Positions 36,480 through 49,193 of a stretch of 64,000 bases of DNA are shown here, one piece after another (positions within the stretch are counted from its first letter, which is position 1; each line of letters opens with the position of its first letter). Source of the DNA: Mesotaenium endlicherianum (Eukaryota > Streptophyta > Zygnematophyceae > Zygnematales > Mesotaeniaceae); contig WELA01009451.1 in assembly GCA_009602735.1 (NCBI GenBank), positions 121,403 through 185,402 of the forward strand, written 5' to 3'. The notes under the pieces are model-generated. The model had not been told where the DNA came from and did not search any database. It worked only from the letters and a program-made list of their open reading frames with translations. Position numbers and translations under genes: made by a program.

Positions 36480-37470
36480 AATCGTCTCCACCAACCATGT
36501 CATGGAGTGATGCCCAATCATATTGCCGAATATCTTACCAGCGTCGTCCTGTCCCACCAACGCAACAATTTCTTGTGCAATGGAGCTGGGTACCCCCAGG
36601 CACCTTCCCTTCTCTTCAACTGTCGGCTCTCTCCACTGTGCTTCCCCGTCGTGCGCATTCTTGACCATTCCTGGTCCTCCACTCACGAATGCGCGTGATC
36701 CTGGGTATGCCGTGAAGGTGGGCAGCACCACCCTTGGCCAGCCTGGCTCGTTGATGACGTACTGTGGGTAGGAATCCCTCCTGATCACTGGCTTGGTTTC
36801 CACCGTCGGTGCTTCTCCCACAGATACTGCTGTTAGTGTGCGCCGCGTAATCTCCTCCATCTCCCTCAGGACTTCAATGGACATGCCGTTGGTCCAGAAT
36901 AGTCTGGCCCGGTGTGAGAGTCCTCTGTGCCTGGCGTCGTTGATCAATACATGATGACCCAAGGTGGAGTCAAAGATCAACCATGGATCTCCTGACTTCA
37001 TCTGGTTATAATCCATCCCTGGATGTACATTCTCAATCACAAACACTGGTGGGTAGAGATGCTGGCGTTCCCGCAGCATGCTGATGATTTTCACCATCCA
37101 TCCCTAGTGTCGTGCTCGCGGGTCATTGAATCCCATCCTGATCCCAGCTTGCGAGAAAGGTTGACAAGGGAATCCCGCAAAGATCCAGTCAATCCTGTAA
37201 CCATACAGGTCCTCAGACTTCACATCGAGAATGTTCCCTCCAGCAAGACGCACTAACCTAGAATCAGTAGGAACCAACGCCTTGAAATGGTACATTTGCC
37301 GCATCTGACTCATGACCTCCTTAAATGCTGTGAAAGGACCCGCATCATTGTCCACATACAGCACTTTGGATACCTGGATACCTCGCTGAATCAGTGAGAT
37401 GGTTCCAGAACCAAGTCTGGCAAACAATTCCAGCATTACTACTCCTCTCCTGCAAAAAGGATCCTCCATC
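36480..37470 (-). other. C5 cytosine DNA methyltransferase domain inside the Ty3-like element
   Basis: Visible motifs of the C5-MTase fold: motif I (VMLELFARLGSG) followed by an acidic SAM-binding segment (YVDNDAG); motif IV with the catalytic Pro-Cys (GFPCQPFSQAGIRMGF); motif VI (FVIENVHPG); motif VIII-like GLSHRARLFWTN; and motif X-like IGHHSMTWLVETI near the end. The order is I to X, as in DNMT3/DRM-like and bacterial enzymes after their known permutations are considered; I cannot place it further by eye. It lies directly after the protease region. Confidence 0.85.
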
Positions 37471-38699
37471 CTCACAATGCCTTGCGGCAGCGGGTCTACT
37501 CCAGGCATCAAATTGGCAGCAGACTTAACTGGATAGGGAACTGGCAGCAGCTCTTGCGGGCCACGGTCCCTGTTACTCACAGCTTCTAGTTGCTCCATAA
37601 TCTGAGGTTGCCAAACCAAGGGAGTCGGCATGTTGACGCTGGTGTAGCCCTCCTCTTCGCGTTGCATGATGAGGTCATAAGGGTCTGGATATCGGTCATT
37701 CACACAATAGTCTAGCAGTCCGTAGTTTGCCTCTCCCGAGCAAACCATTTTTACGGGAATTTCTCCTGTCGGCTGCCGATCTGTTGACTGGTAAGTCACC
37801 CTCTGCTTCCGCAGGTCGATGACCATACCCAGGGAAATCAAAGCTTTTGTCCCCAAGAGAACATCATAGTTCTCTGCCTCTGTCATCGTGCATTGTATGA
37901 GCAGTGATGCCTCCTCAGGTTTCCCCAAGTTTATTGTGATTTTCACAGGCTTGCGGGTAATTCCAGAAGACTTTGAAATCTGCCCAGATGCAGTCCTCAA
38001 CTGAAAAGGACTTTCTTTCAGGTCCCTTGCCGTCAATCCCAGAGCTTTCACAGCTCGCTTTCCCAAGATTACTGACTGTGCGCCAGTGTCCAATAGGATA
38101 TTGGGAGCGGCCCAGTCGTTGAACGTCAAAACTCTATCCTTGTTCTGCACTCACACAGTGCTGAAGTTAGTAGGCAGCAAATCGTTGCTTGCGCCTTCCT
38201 CAGCTTTGTCCAGCTGCCGTCCGGCTTCTTCAACCGTGAAAGGATACGTAAGACGCAAATCAGCGAGTGAAAGACAAGGAATGTGCTGAATCCGGTGTTC
38301 CACCAGCGCCTTCAGTTTTTCCAGCAAAAAAACTAAATGTCTTGCGTGGCCCAAGCTTGGCTTGTTGTAGCTGCGCAATCTCGTTCTCATCAAGAGTGAT
38401 CCGAAAGGTCTGAGGAAGCTTCCCAGCATTCCTTGGAACCAGGCGGTCATGATCTGCGCGCTCCGCAGCCGTTGCAGCCACGGCCTTCTCAGGCGTCAGC
38501 TTCTCGCCTTTACAGACGGTCTTTTTGGCCACATCTGCATCATAATAGACATTAGGCACATTTAGTCTTGCAAATTGAGCTTTCAACTCTGCAATCTCTG
38601 CACTCATAGCATCTTACTTCTGGTTACTCTTCCGGTTACCAGAGTTATCTTTCTCCTCTTTCTTACCCTTATCTCCCTCTTTCGTGGCAGCATTAGCCC

Positions 38700-40332
38700 A
38701 TGGTGGCTTCAGATTTGGATTCTTAGACCAACACTCATCTTCTGAGTGTCCCTTTTTGCTGCAATGTGCGCATACTTGGGCCTTGCTAGCAGATAATTGC
38801 TTAACATCCAGGTACGGACAATCTCTCTTCTGATGTCCTGATTTCCCGCAATTCCAACAGCCCTCTGCTGTCTCAGCAGTGTTGGCGTGCTTAGCAAACC
38901 TATTGAAAGACCCGCTCTTCCTTTTAAACTAAAAATTAGAGCTATTGACCTTAGGCTGAAAGGATTCCTCCTCAAGAGCCATAAGCGTCCTGGACGCCTC
39001 CTTGTACCAGACTTTACCTTCCTCGACATTGCGTGCTATTTCAGCAGCCTCGTCAATGTTCCAGTCGATTCCGCGTTTTGCAGATAGGTGCGGCCTGACC
39101 TCCCGATCTGTGCCTTTACCCAGACACAATAAGAATTTGTCAGCCACAATCCTAGGCTCATAGATTCCTGCCTTCTTGGCAAGGTCTACCAATCTGGATT
39201 TGACCTCCATCACTATCTCGTTCTTCTGACGGATAAAATGCACATAACGGTGCACCTTAAGACTGCGATACTCTGGGAATTTTGCTTCAAGCAATTTAAA
39301 GAAACGACGCAGACAGTGCTCAGAGTCTAACTGGTCATCCCCAGCCTCCATATCCCTACGGCAACTAGCCAATGCTTGCGCATGGCTTGCTTCCGTGGTG
39401 GCACTATCACCATGCTGCCCGGTAAAAGGTGCAGCCCTGCGTGTTACTCGTTCCTGAGCATTAGCAATCTTTTCAGACAATTCTGCACACACTTTACGCA
39501 ATTCTGCGACAGACCCAGCATCATCATCTCAAGTAGCCGCTCGCTGCTGACCCTCGGTGAGTTGCTTCATGGCATCTGTTAATTCTTGTGTTAGTGCAGC
39601 TAAGTCTACGCTCTCAACAGGTGCAGCAGGTATCGCTCGTCCTGATGACAAAGCGGACAGGCGGGCTTTCGCAGCCTCTTTCTGGATTTTTAAATCCTTT
39701 GCCTTCTTTTGCTCGTCAAATGCCCATTCCTGGATGAGGTTCTCATCCTTCCGGAATTGGCGATAAAGCAACAAGGCATCCTTGTCCAAGTACTGGACCA
39801 AGCTTATAAAAGCGACTGACTGAGTGTAAGAAGAATCCTTTCGGATTTTCTCAAAGAAGTCAGCCCAATAGATCTCATCAAACTCTTCAAAAGTGAGACT
39901 ATTTACCCCGGTCCGTCCACTAAAACACTTTGTAGACAGCTTGAACTTAGGATTTTCATCCTTATCATCACCAGTCATTCTGAATGGTGACCAAGACTCA
40001 CTATCTTTACCCCACACGCCGTGCTCTCTGCCAAAATTAAGTACAAAGGCTCGCTCGTTATACGGATTCTCACCGTTCGTGGCAATATGGCAAGACTCGT
40101 CTCCCGACGGTTGCTCACTCCACAGGTTATCCGTGCGCTCAGATGTCTCACTTCCTCGTGGACTCTGGCTTGAATCAAAACCTTCCGCAGGCTCCACAGG
40201 GTAATAGAGTCTTCCACTCCTCAACCGCATGTACAGTTGAATTTCTCCGGGCCCCCTTTCAGGTTGAGCACCGTCGGCCCTCACAGGCCTCAATCCCCAA
40301 TTTGCTTGGGAATTTCTATTCACCTGAACCAC
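38700..40332 (-). other. Gag-like region of the Ty3-like element
   Basis: Includes LEAKFPEYRSLKVHRYVHFI and similar helical capsid-type sequence, then two zinc knuckles: one resembling CWNCGKSGHQKRDC and one reading CAHCSKKGHSEDEC. The N-terminal part is charged and low in similarity to anything I recognise. Decayed. Confidence 0.7.
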
Positions 40333-43300
40333 AGAACCCGGTTCTCAGAAGTAGGACGGAAGTCTCTTACTTCCACATAGGCTTTATGCCTTGAAGTTCT
40401 TGGGTTCACAAGCGAGCAAATTGTAGTTTGCAGAAATCACACTCTAAGCAGCTTGACATACAACGTCACGTTCAGAGAAAATCGCCCTTCAGGCTTTCGC
40501 TTAACTTTCGCAAGTCACAGCTTACAAAACTCTAAAACTACACGTCTATGCTGGCCTGGGTCAAGCTCTTCACGTAACACCGCGCCTTAACAGCTCTTTA
40601 CTGCCAGGCTAGGCTCACTCAGTTCTTCACTGAGAGCTTTATCTGTCAATACTACTCTCTCTCTTCGAGATGCGAATGCGACTTCTAAGAACTTGGAAAC
40701 TAACACACAACTCACCATTTTAAGGCTGCTTCACACACACTTGTGGCGTTCGGCCAAATCTGTGCTAGTCTCCTAGCAGATTCTATTCTGCAATCCTCCT
40801 ACTTTCAACAGTGAGATTCCCTCTTGGGAACTCCTACAATCCTAACTTATCTATGATACATTGAGAAGAATCTTCAGCGTCGACAGAAGCGTGGGGCCTC
40901 GGCCCTCCAATGGCCTTGGGAACTCCTTCTTCTTCGCGCCCTTCTTCTCCTTCCTTCTGCTTCTTCTACTTCCTCTGCTTCTTGGCAAAAGTGCGTGAGA
41001 GTGAATGACATGTCTCAGGCAAGATTTGTGCCTTTCGCAGGCACCGCACAGCGTCATCCTTCGAGAATGCCGTGCTTAGTCACAAAGCTTAGCTGCATGT
41101 CGCTTCTGCCTAGCCATGCTCAACTCAAGCTCGTAGTCACTCAGCATGCATGCACACCTCGTGACTGTCGCGCGTTGCTGCTTAGCTTCTCAGCTGGCAG
41201 TCACGCCTGATTGGCTCATGGCTAAGAACTCCTGAACGGTGTGTACAAGCAAATGCTACTTGCTCAAGATTCCCAGCCGGGCGGCCGTAATCTATCTTGG
41301 CATTGCGGCCATGACTTGGCTTAATTTGCCAGTCACACAGTACCGGACTTGGTACATGCTGGGCGGCTCATCACTGATCCCCAGCTTCTAGCCTCGCGGC
41401 TGTCTATGCTGTCAAAACCTCCCCCATTCCTGGGTGTGGGGCACATTGACATTGACCCCTTGCCAGTGGTCTTGATGCTGACATAACCGCTGACTGCGAC
41501 GAAATCAGTCAACTGGTCGGTGAGTCAACGTTGACTTTCCGTACCTGGGTGGCCCTAGCTTGCGCTGCGCGTGCGGCACCGTCAAACGGATAGTAGTCGC
41601 GACAAAGGTTCCCGCGACGACTATAATGGAAAAATTTGGTCCACGATACTTATGGAAAGGGTACGTTCGTAGAGTACGACACCCCGATGGAAAAAACCCG
41701 TAACCAGAATCTGGTCAGGTTGCATGAATACCGTAAGTGGTTCCGGTATTGTCGCTTCCATCGGCCTCCCAGAAGTCGCATCACGAATGCTGGACGATTC
41801 TCCATGAGCCAAAACTGCTTCGGGCTTTTTTAGCGTGCAATCGCACACAAGCCCTCCAACGTTCAACAGTGAGGAGTTTATCACCCTTTCTTTCCTCCAA
41901 CTTATGCCCATAGGTTTTTGGAATTTGTCTACGCCACACCCTCGGCGCAACACTCTCCTCTTCCTAGCGTTAGGGTTTGATATTTTTGTTGCTGACGGCT
42001 CAAAGGTTTCTGGTCTCCTACTTTCGTCGCTCTCTATTCGGGTATAAGTAACGAGGAGGTTGAGGCTCGGGTGGTTTACAAAAGCTCTGGCAATTAGTGG
42101 TTGGGCTAATTTTCTCTAAGCAGTTGTCCAGCATTTTGGACCATAAGCTGTGCAAGCATCCCTTCCAGCATACTGACAGAATCACCCGCCCACCCTGGCA
42201 GTTCCCTTCTCTCGCTCCAAAATTTAACTTGGCCCCTTTTCAGTTCACCTCCTTGAGGCTTGCTTTGCACCTCTAGCATTGAAGTATTGGCATTTCTTTA
42301 TGGTACTCTACCCATGTAAGATAATCTACCCATGTGAGAAAATGTGTTGTTTGCTTTTGTATGGCAGTGGGGTCAACCAAAAAGACAAGGTCAGAAGCTT
42401 CTAGTGATATTGCTGCACAAGTTTGCTCCTTGGTGGCGAAGTTGCTGCTTGCATGCTGCCTGGTGGGGAGAACACCGTTGCTCCTATTGCTAGTTCTTTA
42501 ACCTTAATTCTCGGTTCTTGACAGGATTAGTTGTCTTCTCATTCGCGGGTCTAGGCAAGTGTGATGCTGTATGCTCCTCATTCTCTCTTGGAGCTTTAAG
42601 ATTTTGCGAGGCTGAGCCCACTAGAGATGAACTTTGGTAGGGGTTTTGCTCTAAGGCATAGCATAAGCTTTTGCTTGATGATGATTTCTTTTAAACTGAC
42701 GTAGTCACATAGTAAGCATGAAATTTTTTTGGCTAGCTTTATTGTCATGCTACTTCAAGAAACCATGTATATCTTTTGGTCAAAATTTGGCATCCCACTT
42801 TATCCACGCGTATTACGAGAAGATGCAGATGCTTTATGTGATCATGTGTAACTCCTACAGGGGTCATGTTGCCTGGAAAGTATGTTACCCTTATCTTCAA
42901 GCTTCAATTTATCGAGTACATGTTATAGTACCTATCATTTATTGTCAACAGTTTGCACACAAGGACCTCAATCTTGAGCTACTTACCTTGCGGTTTGCAA
43001 TGTAGAAGGGAAGTACCTTAAATGACACACTACAGATTATCGCATGCCTGATGCGTGCTCCAATGCAGGATAATATGGATCGCAGATGCTCAGGAACATT
43101 AGTGTGTCAATTTGGACAATTCGTACAAGGTGCTTGACTCATTCTGTGTCCACAGCACCCACTGCAGTCACATGACTAGGCCTGTGTAGTCATGAGGGGT
43201 ATATTCTTACACTACATATCATCTAAGAAATAGTACACAAGTTATTCTCAAAAATAGATTAGCTATGTCATAGGGCAGCATTGCTCAAGCGCCCACACTA

Positions 43301-43794
43301 CAGAGCTTAAAGATCTCTAGCTCTAGCAAAGCCTGAACGCTTCTCCTCAAGAACCGATGCTGACAAGCAGGTAAGATGTGCCGAAGTCTTCTCTGAATCT
43401 CTTGTCTACAGTGATAGTTCAAGGCTACCTATTCTCATCCTCTTCTGCAGGGCCTATTCACACACTTTGCGGGTCCACTAAGCAAACGACTAGCTGAGAA
43501 CGTAATGCCATGTTTGAAGAAGCTTCACATGACTTTGATATCCATCATTAATTAACCATTAAAGACGTGGTCTTCAATCGTACCTTATTCCTACACCAGA
43601 TCTGAAACTTTTACACTCCTTAAACTTCCCAAAAGCTGGCCATCCATAGTGGTTGTGTCAGGGTCAACTGCTGCAAATGAGTAGCTACAAGCGTAGCTGG
43701 CTAGTGATTCAACTTCCCCTCCCATTGCTTCCCAAAGCATCACCTCCTCTGTATACATGTAATACTCACTATGAGTGAGAATAATTTCAAAAAA
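40333..43794. other. Non-coding stretch, possibly including the 5' terminal repeat of the Ty3-like element
   Basis: 40340-41240 is rich in short plant-LTR-like words and may be the leader and LTR of the element to its left, but without a partner I cannot bound it. From 41600 to 43794 I see no gene. Open frames at 41636-42047 and 42718-43005 lack any domain signal. Confidence 0.4.
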
Positions 43795-44369
43795 AGTATA
43801 TACATGTAATATTGATGCAAACGCAACGTTTGACAATTTGTGTTCAAATTGCCTGATTTCGAAAGAAAGAAGGTGATATTAGGAAGAATAGTAAGAGTAG
43901 TAGTATGCAACAAATTGCGCGTCCTCTGTTCGTGTCTAGTCCTTTCCTACATGCTGCTACGCTTATCTGTACTTGACTAATCCATAACAATACAAAGAGG
44001 TCAAACAACTATATTCCAACTCCTAACCAACACTATGGATTGGCAGCTGCATCCTTGCTCTGTTGAGGTTGTTCGTCGAATCACCGCCGTTGGTTACTAC
44101 TAATCGACAAAAACATATTGTAACACTAACAAACAACAAACACCCTATCGTGCATGGCGAAGACTATTGTTGGCACCAACTTCGTTGCCCGCCTCGTGCC
44201 TCTCCCAGTGGATTGGAGGGTTAGAGGGGTGGGTGGGTGGGTATGTGTAGCAACTACCTTCCTGCTGCAATGAGGCTTCTTTGCAACGAGAAGCCTTATG
44301 AGGGTTTCGTTTGTCGATGAGACACAACACGTGTGAAATCGATCAAATTTAAACACTTTGTCAAACTTT

Positions 44370-44396
44370 GGTTTGCGACATTTCATGTCGCAAACC
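44370..44396. other. Terminal hairpin, copy 1
   Basis: Perfect 11-bp stem GGTTTGCGACA / TGTCGCAAACC with the 5-nt loop TTTCA. It sits at the end of repeat unit 1 and recurs unchanged at the other two copies. Confidence 0.95.
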
Positions 44397-44942
44397 TTCA
44401 ATTTGACAATTTGTGTTCAAATTGCCTGATTTCGAAAGAAAGAAGGTGATATTAGGAAGAATAGTAAGAGTAGTAGTATGCAACAAATTGCGCGTCCTCT
44501 GTTCGTGTCTAGTCCTTTCCTACATGCTGCTACGCTTATCTGTACTTGACTAATCCATAACAATACAAAGAGGTCAAACAACTATATTCCAACTCCTAAC
44601 CAACACTATGGATTGGCAGCTGCATCCTTGCTCTGTTGAGGTTGTTCGTCGAATCACCGCCGTTGGTTACTACTAATCGACAAAAACATATTGTAACACT
44701 AACAAACAACAAACACCCTATCGTGCATGGCGAAGACTATTGTTGGCACCAACTTCGTTGCCCGCCTCGTGCCTCTCCCAGTGGATTGGAGGGTTAGAGG
44801 GGTGGGTGGGTGGGTATGTGTAGCAACTACCTTCCTGCTGCAATGAGGCTTCTTTGCAACGAGAAGCCTTATGAGGGTTTTGTTTGTCGATGAGACACGA
44901 CACGTGTGAAATCGATCAAATTTAAACACTTTGTCAAACTTT

Positions 44943-44969
44943 GGTTTGCGACATTTCATGTCGCAAACC
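44943..44969. other. Terminal hairpin, copy 2
   Basis: Same 27-bp inverted repeat as at 44370-44396, exactly 573 bp away, in repeat unit 2. Confidence 0.95.
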
Positions 44970-45159
44970 TTCAATTTGACAATTTGTGTTCAAATTGCCT
45001 GATTTTGAAAGAAAGAAAGTGATTTTAGGAAGAATAGTTGGAGTAGTAGTATGCAATATTAAAAGCATACAAGGTACTTCTAGGCTAGTCTAGTGGTTAG
45101 CGTAGAAGTTGGGTCTCATCTAAGTAGCGGCCCCTACGGGTCGTACTACATGGTAATGC

Positions 45160-46150
45160 TACTTGCGTCTAAAAGCTGCTAAAATTTGCTCTTGGCCATA
45201 GGGAGCATCGCTAGCATCGTCAGGGATGGCTATGGTGCGGGCAGCGGATGCCAGTGACTGCTGCAAGTGAAGCACGTATGGCTCTTTTCCTCGAGCAGAT
45301 TTCCATCTGCCCATAGTTTGGGCTACGGCATCTGGGACGCCCAAGTTGGCGGCTGCTGTGGCAGCTCCCTTTCGCAAGGAGTGCGTACCCATGTTCTGTG
45401 TAAGGCCTATCGATGCGAATAGTTCCTATCACCACTTATTCACAGTGGCGTGTGAGGCGGGCTGAAGAGAAGGTCTGCCAGATGCCTGTATGTGCCGAAT
45501 TAAAGGTCCATCGAGAGCATACTCTGGTATCTCCGCCACTAACCTACACAACCTTTTTACCGGGCACCACTTGGAGTTGCGTGCGTGAAGGGCACCCCAT
45601 GCGCCCTTACCAATTTGGTCCGTCTTAGAGGACGGGAGGTGCAAGGAAATGGCTGTGATGTTTGGACCACCCGTGATGTCGAGATCCTGAATTCTCGTTT
45701 TGGCCAGATCTGAGTAGCGCAGACAAGCACTATACATGAGCATCATCGCGGCCACCTTCATAAGCGATGCGGCGGTGGCACCTGGCCCTGCGTGCTTTTC
45801 AAAAATCGCAGTGAGGGTGCAGGGTGCGACCGGCATCATGGTGTGCTTGGGTCTGGGCAGCAACCTTTGCGCTGCTTTTCTAAGGGTACTGATCTTGTCG
45901 TGCGATGTGGGGCTAGGTAGCTCCGCTAGTCGATGCACGCAAAAGATTGCAGCCGATGACAAATGGTATGTAGACCAGGTGACACGAACCTGGATGAGAT
46001 ACAAGCAGTAGAGCCTGATCACCTTGACTGACGCCAGAAGATCCTGCATCTTATGCATTTCGCACCACCGTTGAAAACGCATCCAGTAAGTGTTGTAGGT
46101 ACGCAGACTGGTAGGCGCGATAGTGTGGAGCAACACGTCCACGCTCGTGG
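45160..46150 (-). other. Tyrosine recombinase region of the PAT-like element
   Basis: Phage-integrase-type fold with LMYSACLRYSDLAKTRIQDL (the first catalytic Arg region), later GTHSLRKGAATAA (the HxxR box) and MGRWKSARGKEPYVL near the C-terminus. It replaces the DDE integrase of LTR elements and would insert circular DNA without target duplication. Decayed. Confidence 0.85.
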
Positions 46151-46199
46151 CTTCCAAGGCTTGCAAGGCCGGAGTTTCAAAAAGTCGATATTCTGCTCA

Positions 46200-47960
46200 A
46201 CACCTCATACACCCAGGCGTAAGGCTAGCACCATGCACAGAGGGATGCCCTTGCCCCCAAACGCAGCCTTGTCTGTGCCAGGCAACAAAATCGAGGAGCT
46301 ATAGCCTAGCGGAATGCTCGCCTGCACACAATCTATCCACTCCGCATCGCTATCTAGCAACCGCGGCCACCAGCTGGCTGATTGCCACTGGAGTATCACT
46401 AGCGTGCAGTTGGCCTTGCATCGCAGCACGTGGTCGACTACTGGAGCGACCATCTGAGGTGGTGGAAAACAATAGTTGTTTTCACCTGCCCAGTGCTCGG
46501 TGAGGGCATGTATGGCCTCAGCGCTCACCTCTAGCCACCGAGAGTTGAACCTCGACAGGCGCGTGTTGCTTGCTGTGGCAAATCTATTGATCGAATGCGG
46601 CCCCCACTCTGCTTCTAGGCTTTGAAAGGCCTCCGGTCGCAGGAAAAAATCGTCCAAGTCTTTCCGCTTAGAGAGCTCGTCTGCCACTGCATTCAATTCC
46701 CTAGGAATCCACTCTACGAACAAGTTGAGCTGGTGTCTAAGACTAATACCAAATACTTGAGCACAAGCATCTGCTAAATCTGCCTTAGACGAGCCGCCTT
46801 TTTTTCAAAATATAATACATTGCTTGGCTGTCGACGCGCAAGAGCACTTGTCGTCCGCCTATCACTTGGATCGCTTTATCCAACGCTGCCTTAGCGGCAA
46901 GTATCTCCCTTGATGTTGACGATCCTCCGATGCTAGCAGGGGGGAGTGGGCCCAGCAATTCCCATGTCTGCCCTGAGGCCACCGATCTCAGTACTGCGCC
47001 CTGTGTGGTCACGCTAGCGTCGGTGTGCATAACAAAATCAGGGATCATGGTAGCCCGAATGGGAGCACCATTGAACTTATCAAAGTGCTCCTCCCAAAAA
47101 GCAAGCTCGTGGAGCAACCCTTCCGTCGTGGGGACTATGTCATCCCAGGTAGACCCCTGGTTGATGACAGTGTACATATGGCGTGTGTACATGCCCGCGG
47201 TGCCCCCAAAAGCCACCTTCATGGAAATAAGCTGACCTGCTAAAGATGCTATCATTCTTATGTGCACTCTACGGGTCCTGTGGGCCATAGCTCAAACGTG
47301 GAGGAGTGTAAGCAGGAGCTTTTCCTTACGCGTCTTGCCAATGTGCACCCAAAGATTACGAGTGTCTATCACAACGCCCAAGAACTGTGTGATTTTTGAA
47401 CACGTAAGTACTGCCTTCTGCATATTGACCACGAATCCTGCTAGTGCAAGTTTGCCGAACACTAGCCGCATTGTTCGCGTGTGGGCGTCCTCACTGGGAC
47501 AACTCACCAGAAAATCGTCTAGATATGCTATGACTCGTATCCCCATCTGCCTCCACCTTCCCACCAGCTCTTTCACCACTCGTGTGAATACGTAAGGTGC
47601 GATCGCAAGCCCGAATGGGAGATATGTGAAAGTGTAAATCTTCTTATCTAGCTCGATCCCCAAGAACGTATGTGCATCTTCGTGCATCTTGACGTGATGA
47701 TAGCCAGACTTGAGGTCAATGGTAAACACGAAGTCGTCTACGTGCACGACATCGACTAACTTATCCAACCCCTCACACCTAAATTTTACTTTTTTTAACG
47801 CTTTGTTCACGTGGCGTAGGTCATGAATTAACCGTAACTTCTTGCCCTCGACCACGTTCAAGGGGCATATGCAGTGTGGGTGACCTGGGAGAGTCCACTC
47901 TCTGGCAGCCCCAAAGGCTACTAGCTCCCCCACTGACTCACGGGCAAACTGTATGTGTTT
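46200..47960 (-). other. Reverse transcriptase and RNase H region of the PAT-like element
   Basis: RT shows DLRHVNKALKKVKFRCEGLDKL, FTIDLKSGYHHVKMHEDAHTF, YLPFGLAIAPYVF and IAYLDDFLV. RNase H shows VLRVDSQAMYYILKK, then the DIRS-type tail FVEWIPRELNAVADELSKRKDL followed by WGPHSINRFATASNTRLSRFNS. Decayed. Confidence 0.88.
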
Positions 47961-49193
47961 CTCCACACCTTTATGGTTGCGCTAGTGATGCGGAGGTGCA
48001 GTATACGTGTTCCACACCAACTTGTAGCCACTCTCTATGGTAGAGAGGACTAACGAAGACGTACACCAACGTTTCCACCAGGCAACATTTGCTCCCAAAT
48101 TTCCTGCAATTACGGTTGCTTGCGGTGGTACCTTCGATGCGGCGCCGTCCGACTGCACGGCTTCTTCCTTCCGCCCCAAATACACTTGGAGTTCGTGTTC
48201 AAAATCCTTCTCGTCGCTCACAAAATTACCTATGACCCAACACACGATATAGCATACCCGCGGTTGGTCTTGGCCACGATGCCTTGAACGTGTCAACGAT
48301 TTATTGGCATCCTCCATTACCCTGCTCCGCATTTGCAGCATCGAGGTACTCTCTGCATGCACCGGCAACCAACTTGTGTGGCACATGTGTGCACCCTTTC
48401 GACATCGCATTGCAGCCCCTCTATACGCTGCGATCCAAAAATTCCATAGGAGTGATCCCAACCGTGCTCCCACTGCCAATGCCTATATGGCTGGCAGGAG
48501 CCTTTATGCATACTTGCGCCAGTGCGCGTGCATTCCATTTGGGCTTTAAAAACCTTTTGCCCACACTCCTCTGGCCTATAGCGGCCTTGCAATACAACGC
48601 GCCAGTGCGCGAGGGGCGACATGCCAGCAAACCAAAAAAAACACCAGCCGCGAGAACCAAAGCTCAATGAGAGTGGTCTCCATTTGTGCGCAATCTGCCA
48701 GCGCCTAGGAGGCCTGAAGGGGCTTTCTTTCACCCACGCACATCCATACGTGCGGCGTACGTCCCTTGATGAGAGGGACATGCATCATCCGCCTACTATT
48801 ATGCCCAGCAAGAAAAGTAACGTAACGGCAACTATAACAACCAACAAAACAGCCACGAATATTTACAACAAACACCATCATGTATGCAGCGACCACAAGC
48901 AAGGACCGAGTCAACAACCAATTAAACATAATCAATAACAACAATAATTATAACCATATATTTGTGGAGTCCTAGGCCTGGTATCCCACCCACGTCCAAC
49001 AATGGTATGCTCCTTAACGTGAGCATGTGCACCCAATGTCCAGGGGGCCTAGGTGGCCAACCAATGCAGCAACGATTTTGCCAATAAATAATCATAAAAA
49101 ATAATCATACCAAGAAATTTAAATTGTCCATGGGGGCCAAAGGCCTGGTTAACAATGTCCAACTACTCACACTCCAAATAACAAAAAACGCTA

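Larger units (their letters stand above)
31812..40332 (-). mobile_element. Ty3-like retroelement with a cytosine DNA methyltransferase and a PHD finger, broken (fossil)
   Basis: Reading right to left: gag with two zinc knuckles (about 38700-40330), aspartic protease (about 37850-38120), C5 methyltransferase (about 36480-37470), a long charged and Pro-rich spacer (about 34800-36080), RT (about 34050-34760), RNase H (about 33290-33940), integrase (about 32050-33260), and a PHD finger in the place where chromoviruses carry a chromodomain. The coding part is broken in roughly ten places. Terminal repeats were not recognised; sequence to about 41240 on the right may be its 5' LTR and leader. Retroelement-borne C5 methyltransferases are known from a charophyte alga (Klebsormidium) and from dinoflagellates. 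Confidence 0.88.
43831..45058. repeat. Tandem 573-bp terminal repeats of the PAT-like element (two full units and one partial)
   Basis: Unit 1 is 43831-44403, unit 2 is 44404-44976 and a partial third runs from 44977 to about 45058. I count only a few differences between units 1 and 2; the partial third is more diverged. Each full unit ends in the hairpin described separately. PAT-like elements normally show one shared A segment flanked by B segments here, so a second full unit is extra. Confidence 0.92.

Noticed and set aside
44126-44974. Two nearly identical 91-codon frames that could be taken for duplicated genes
   Set aside because: They lie wholly in the 573-bp terminal repeat units and read through the hairpin.
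45086-45096. TAGTCTAGTGG, a perfect match to the tRNA/SINE A-box pattern
   Set aside because: No convincing B box (only gggtcgtactac) and no cloverleaf pairing; it lies between a terminal repeat and the recombinase of the PAT-like element.
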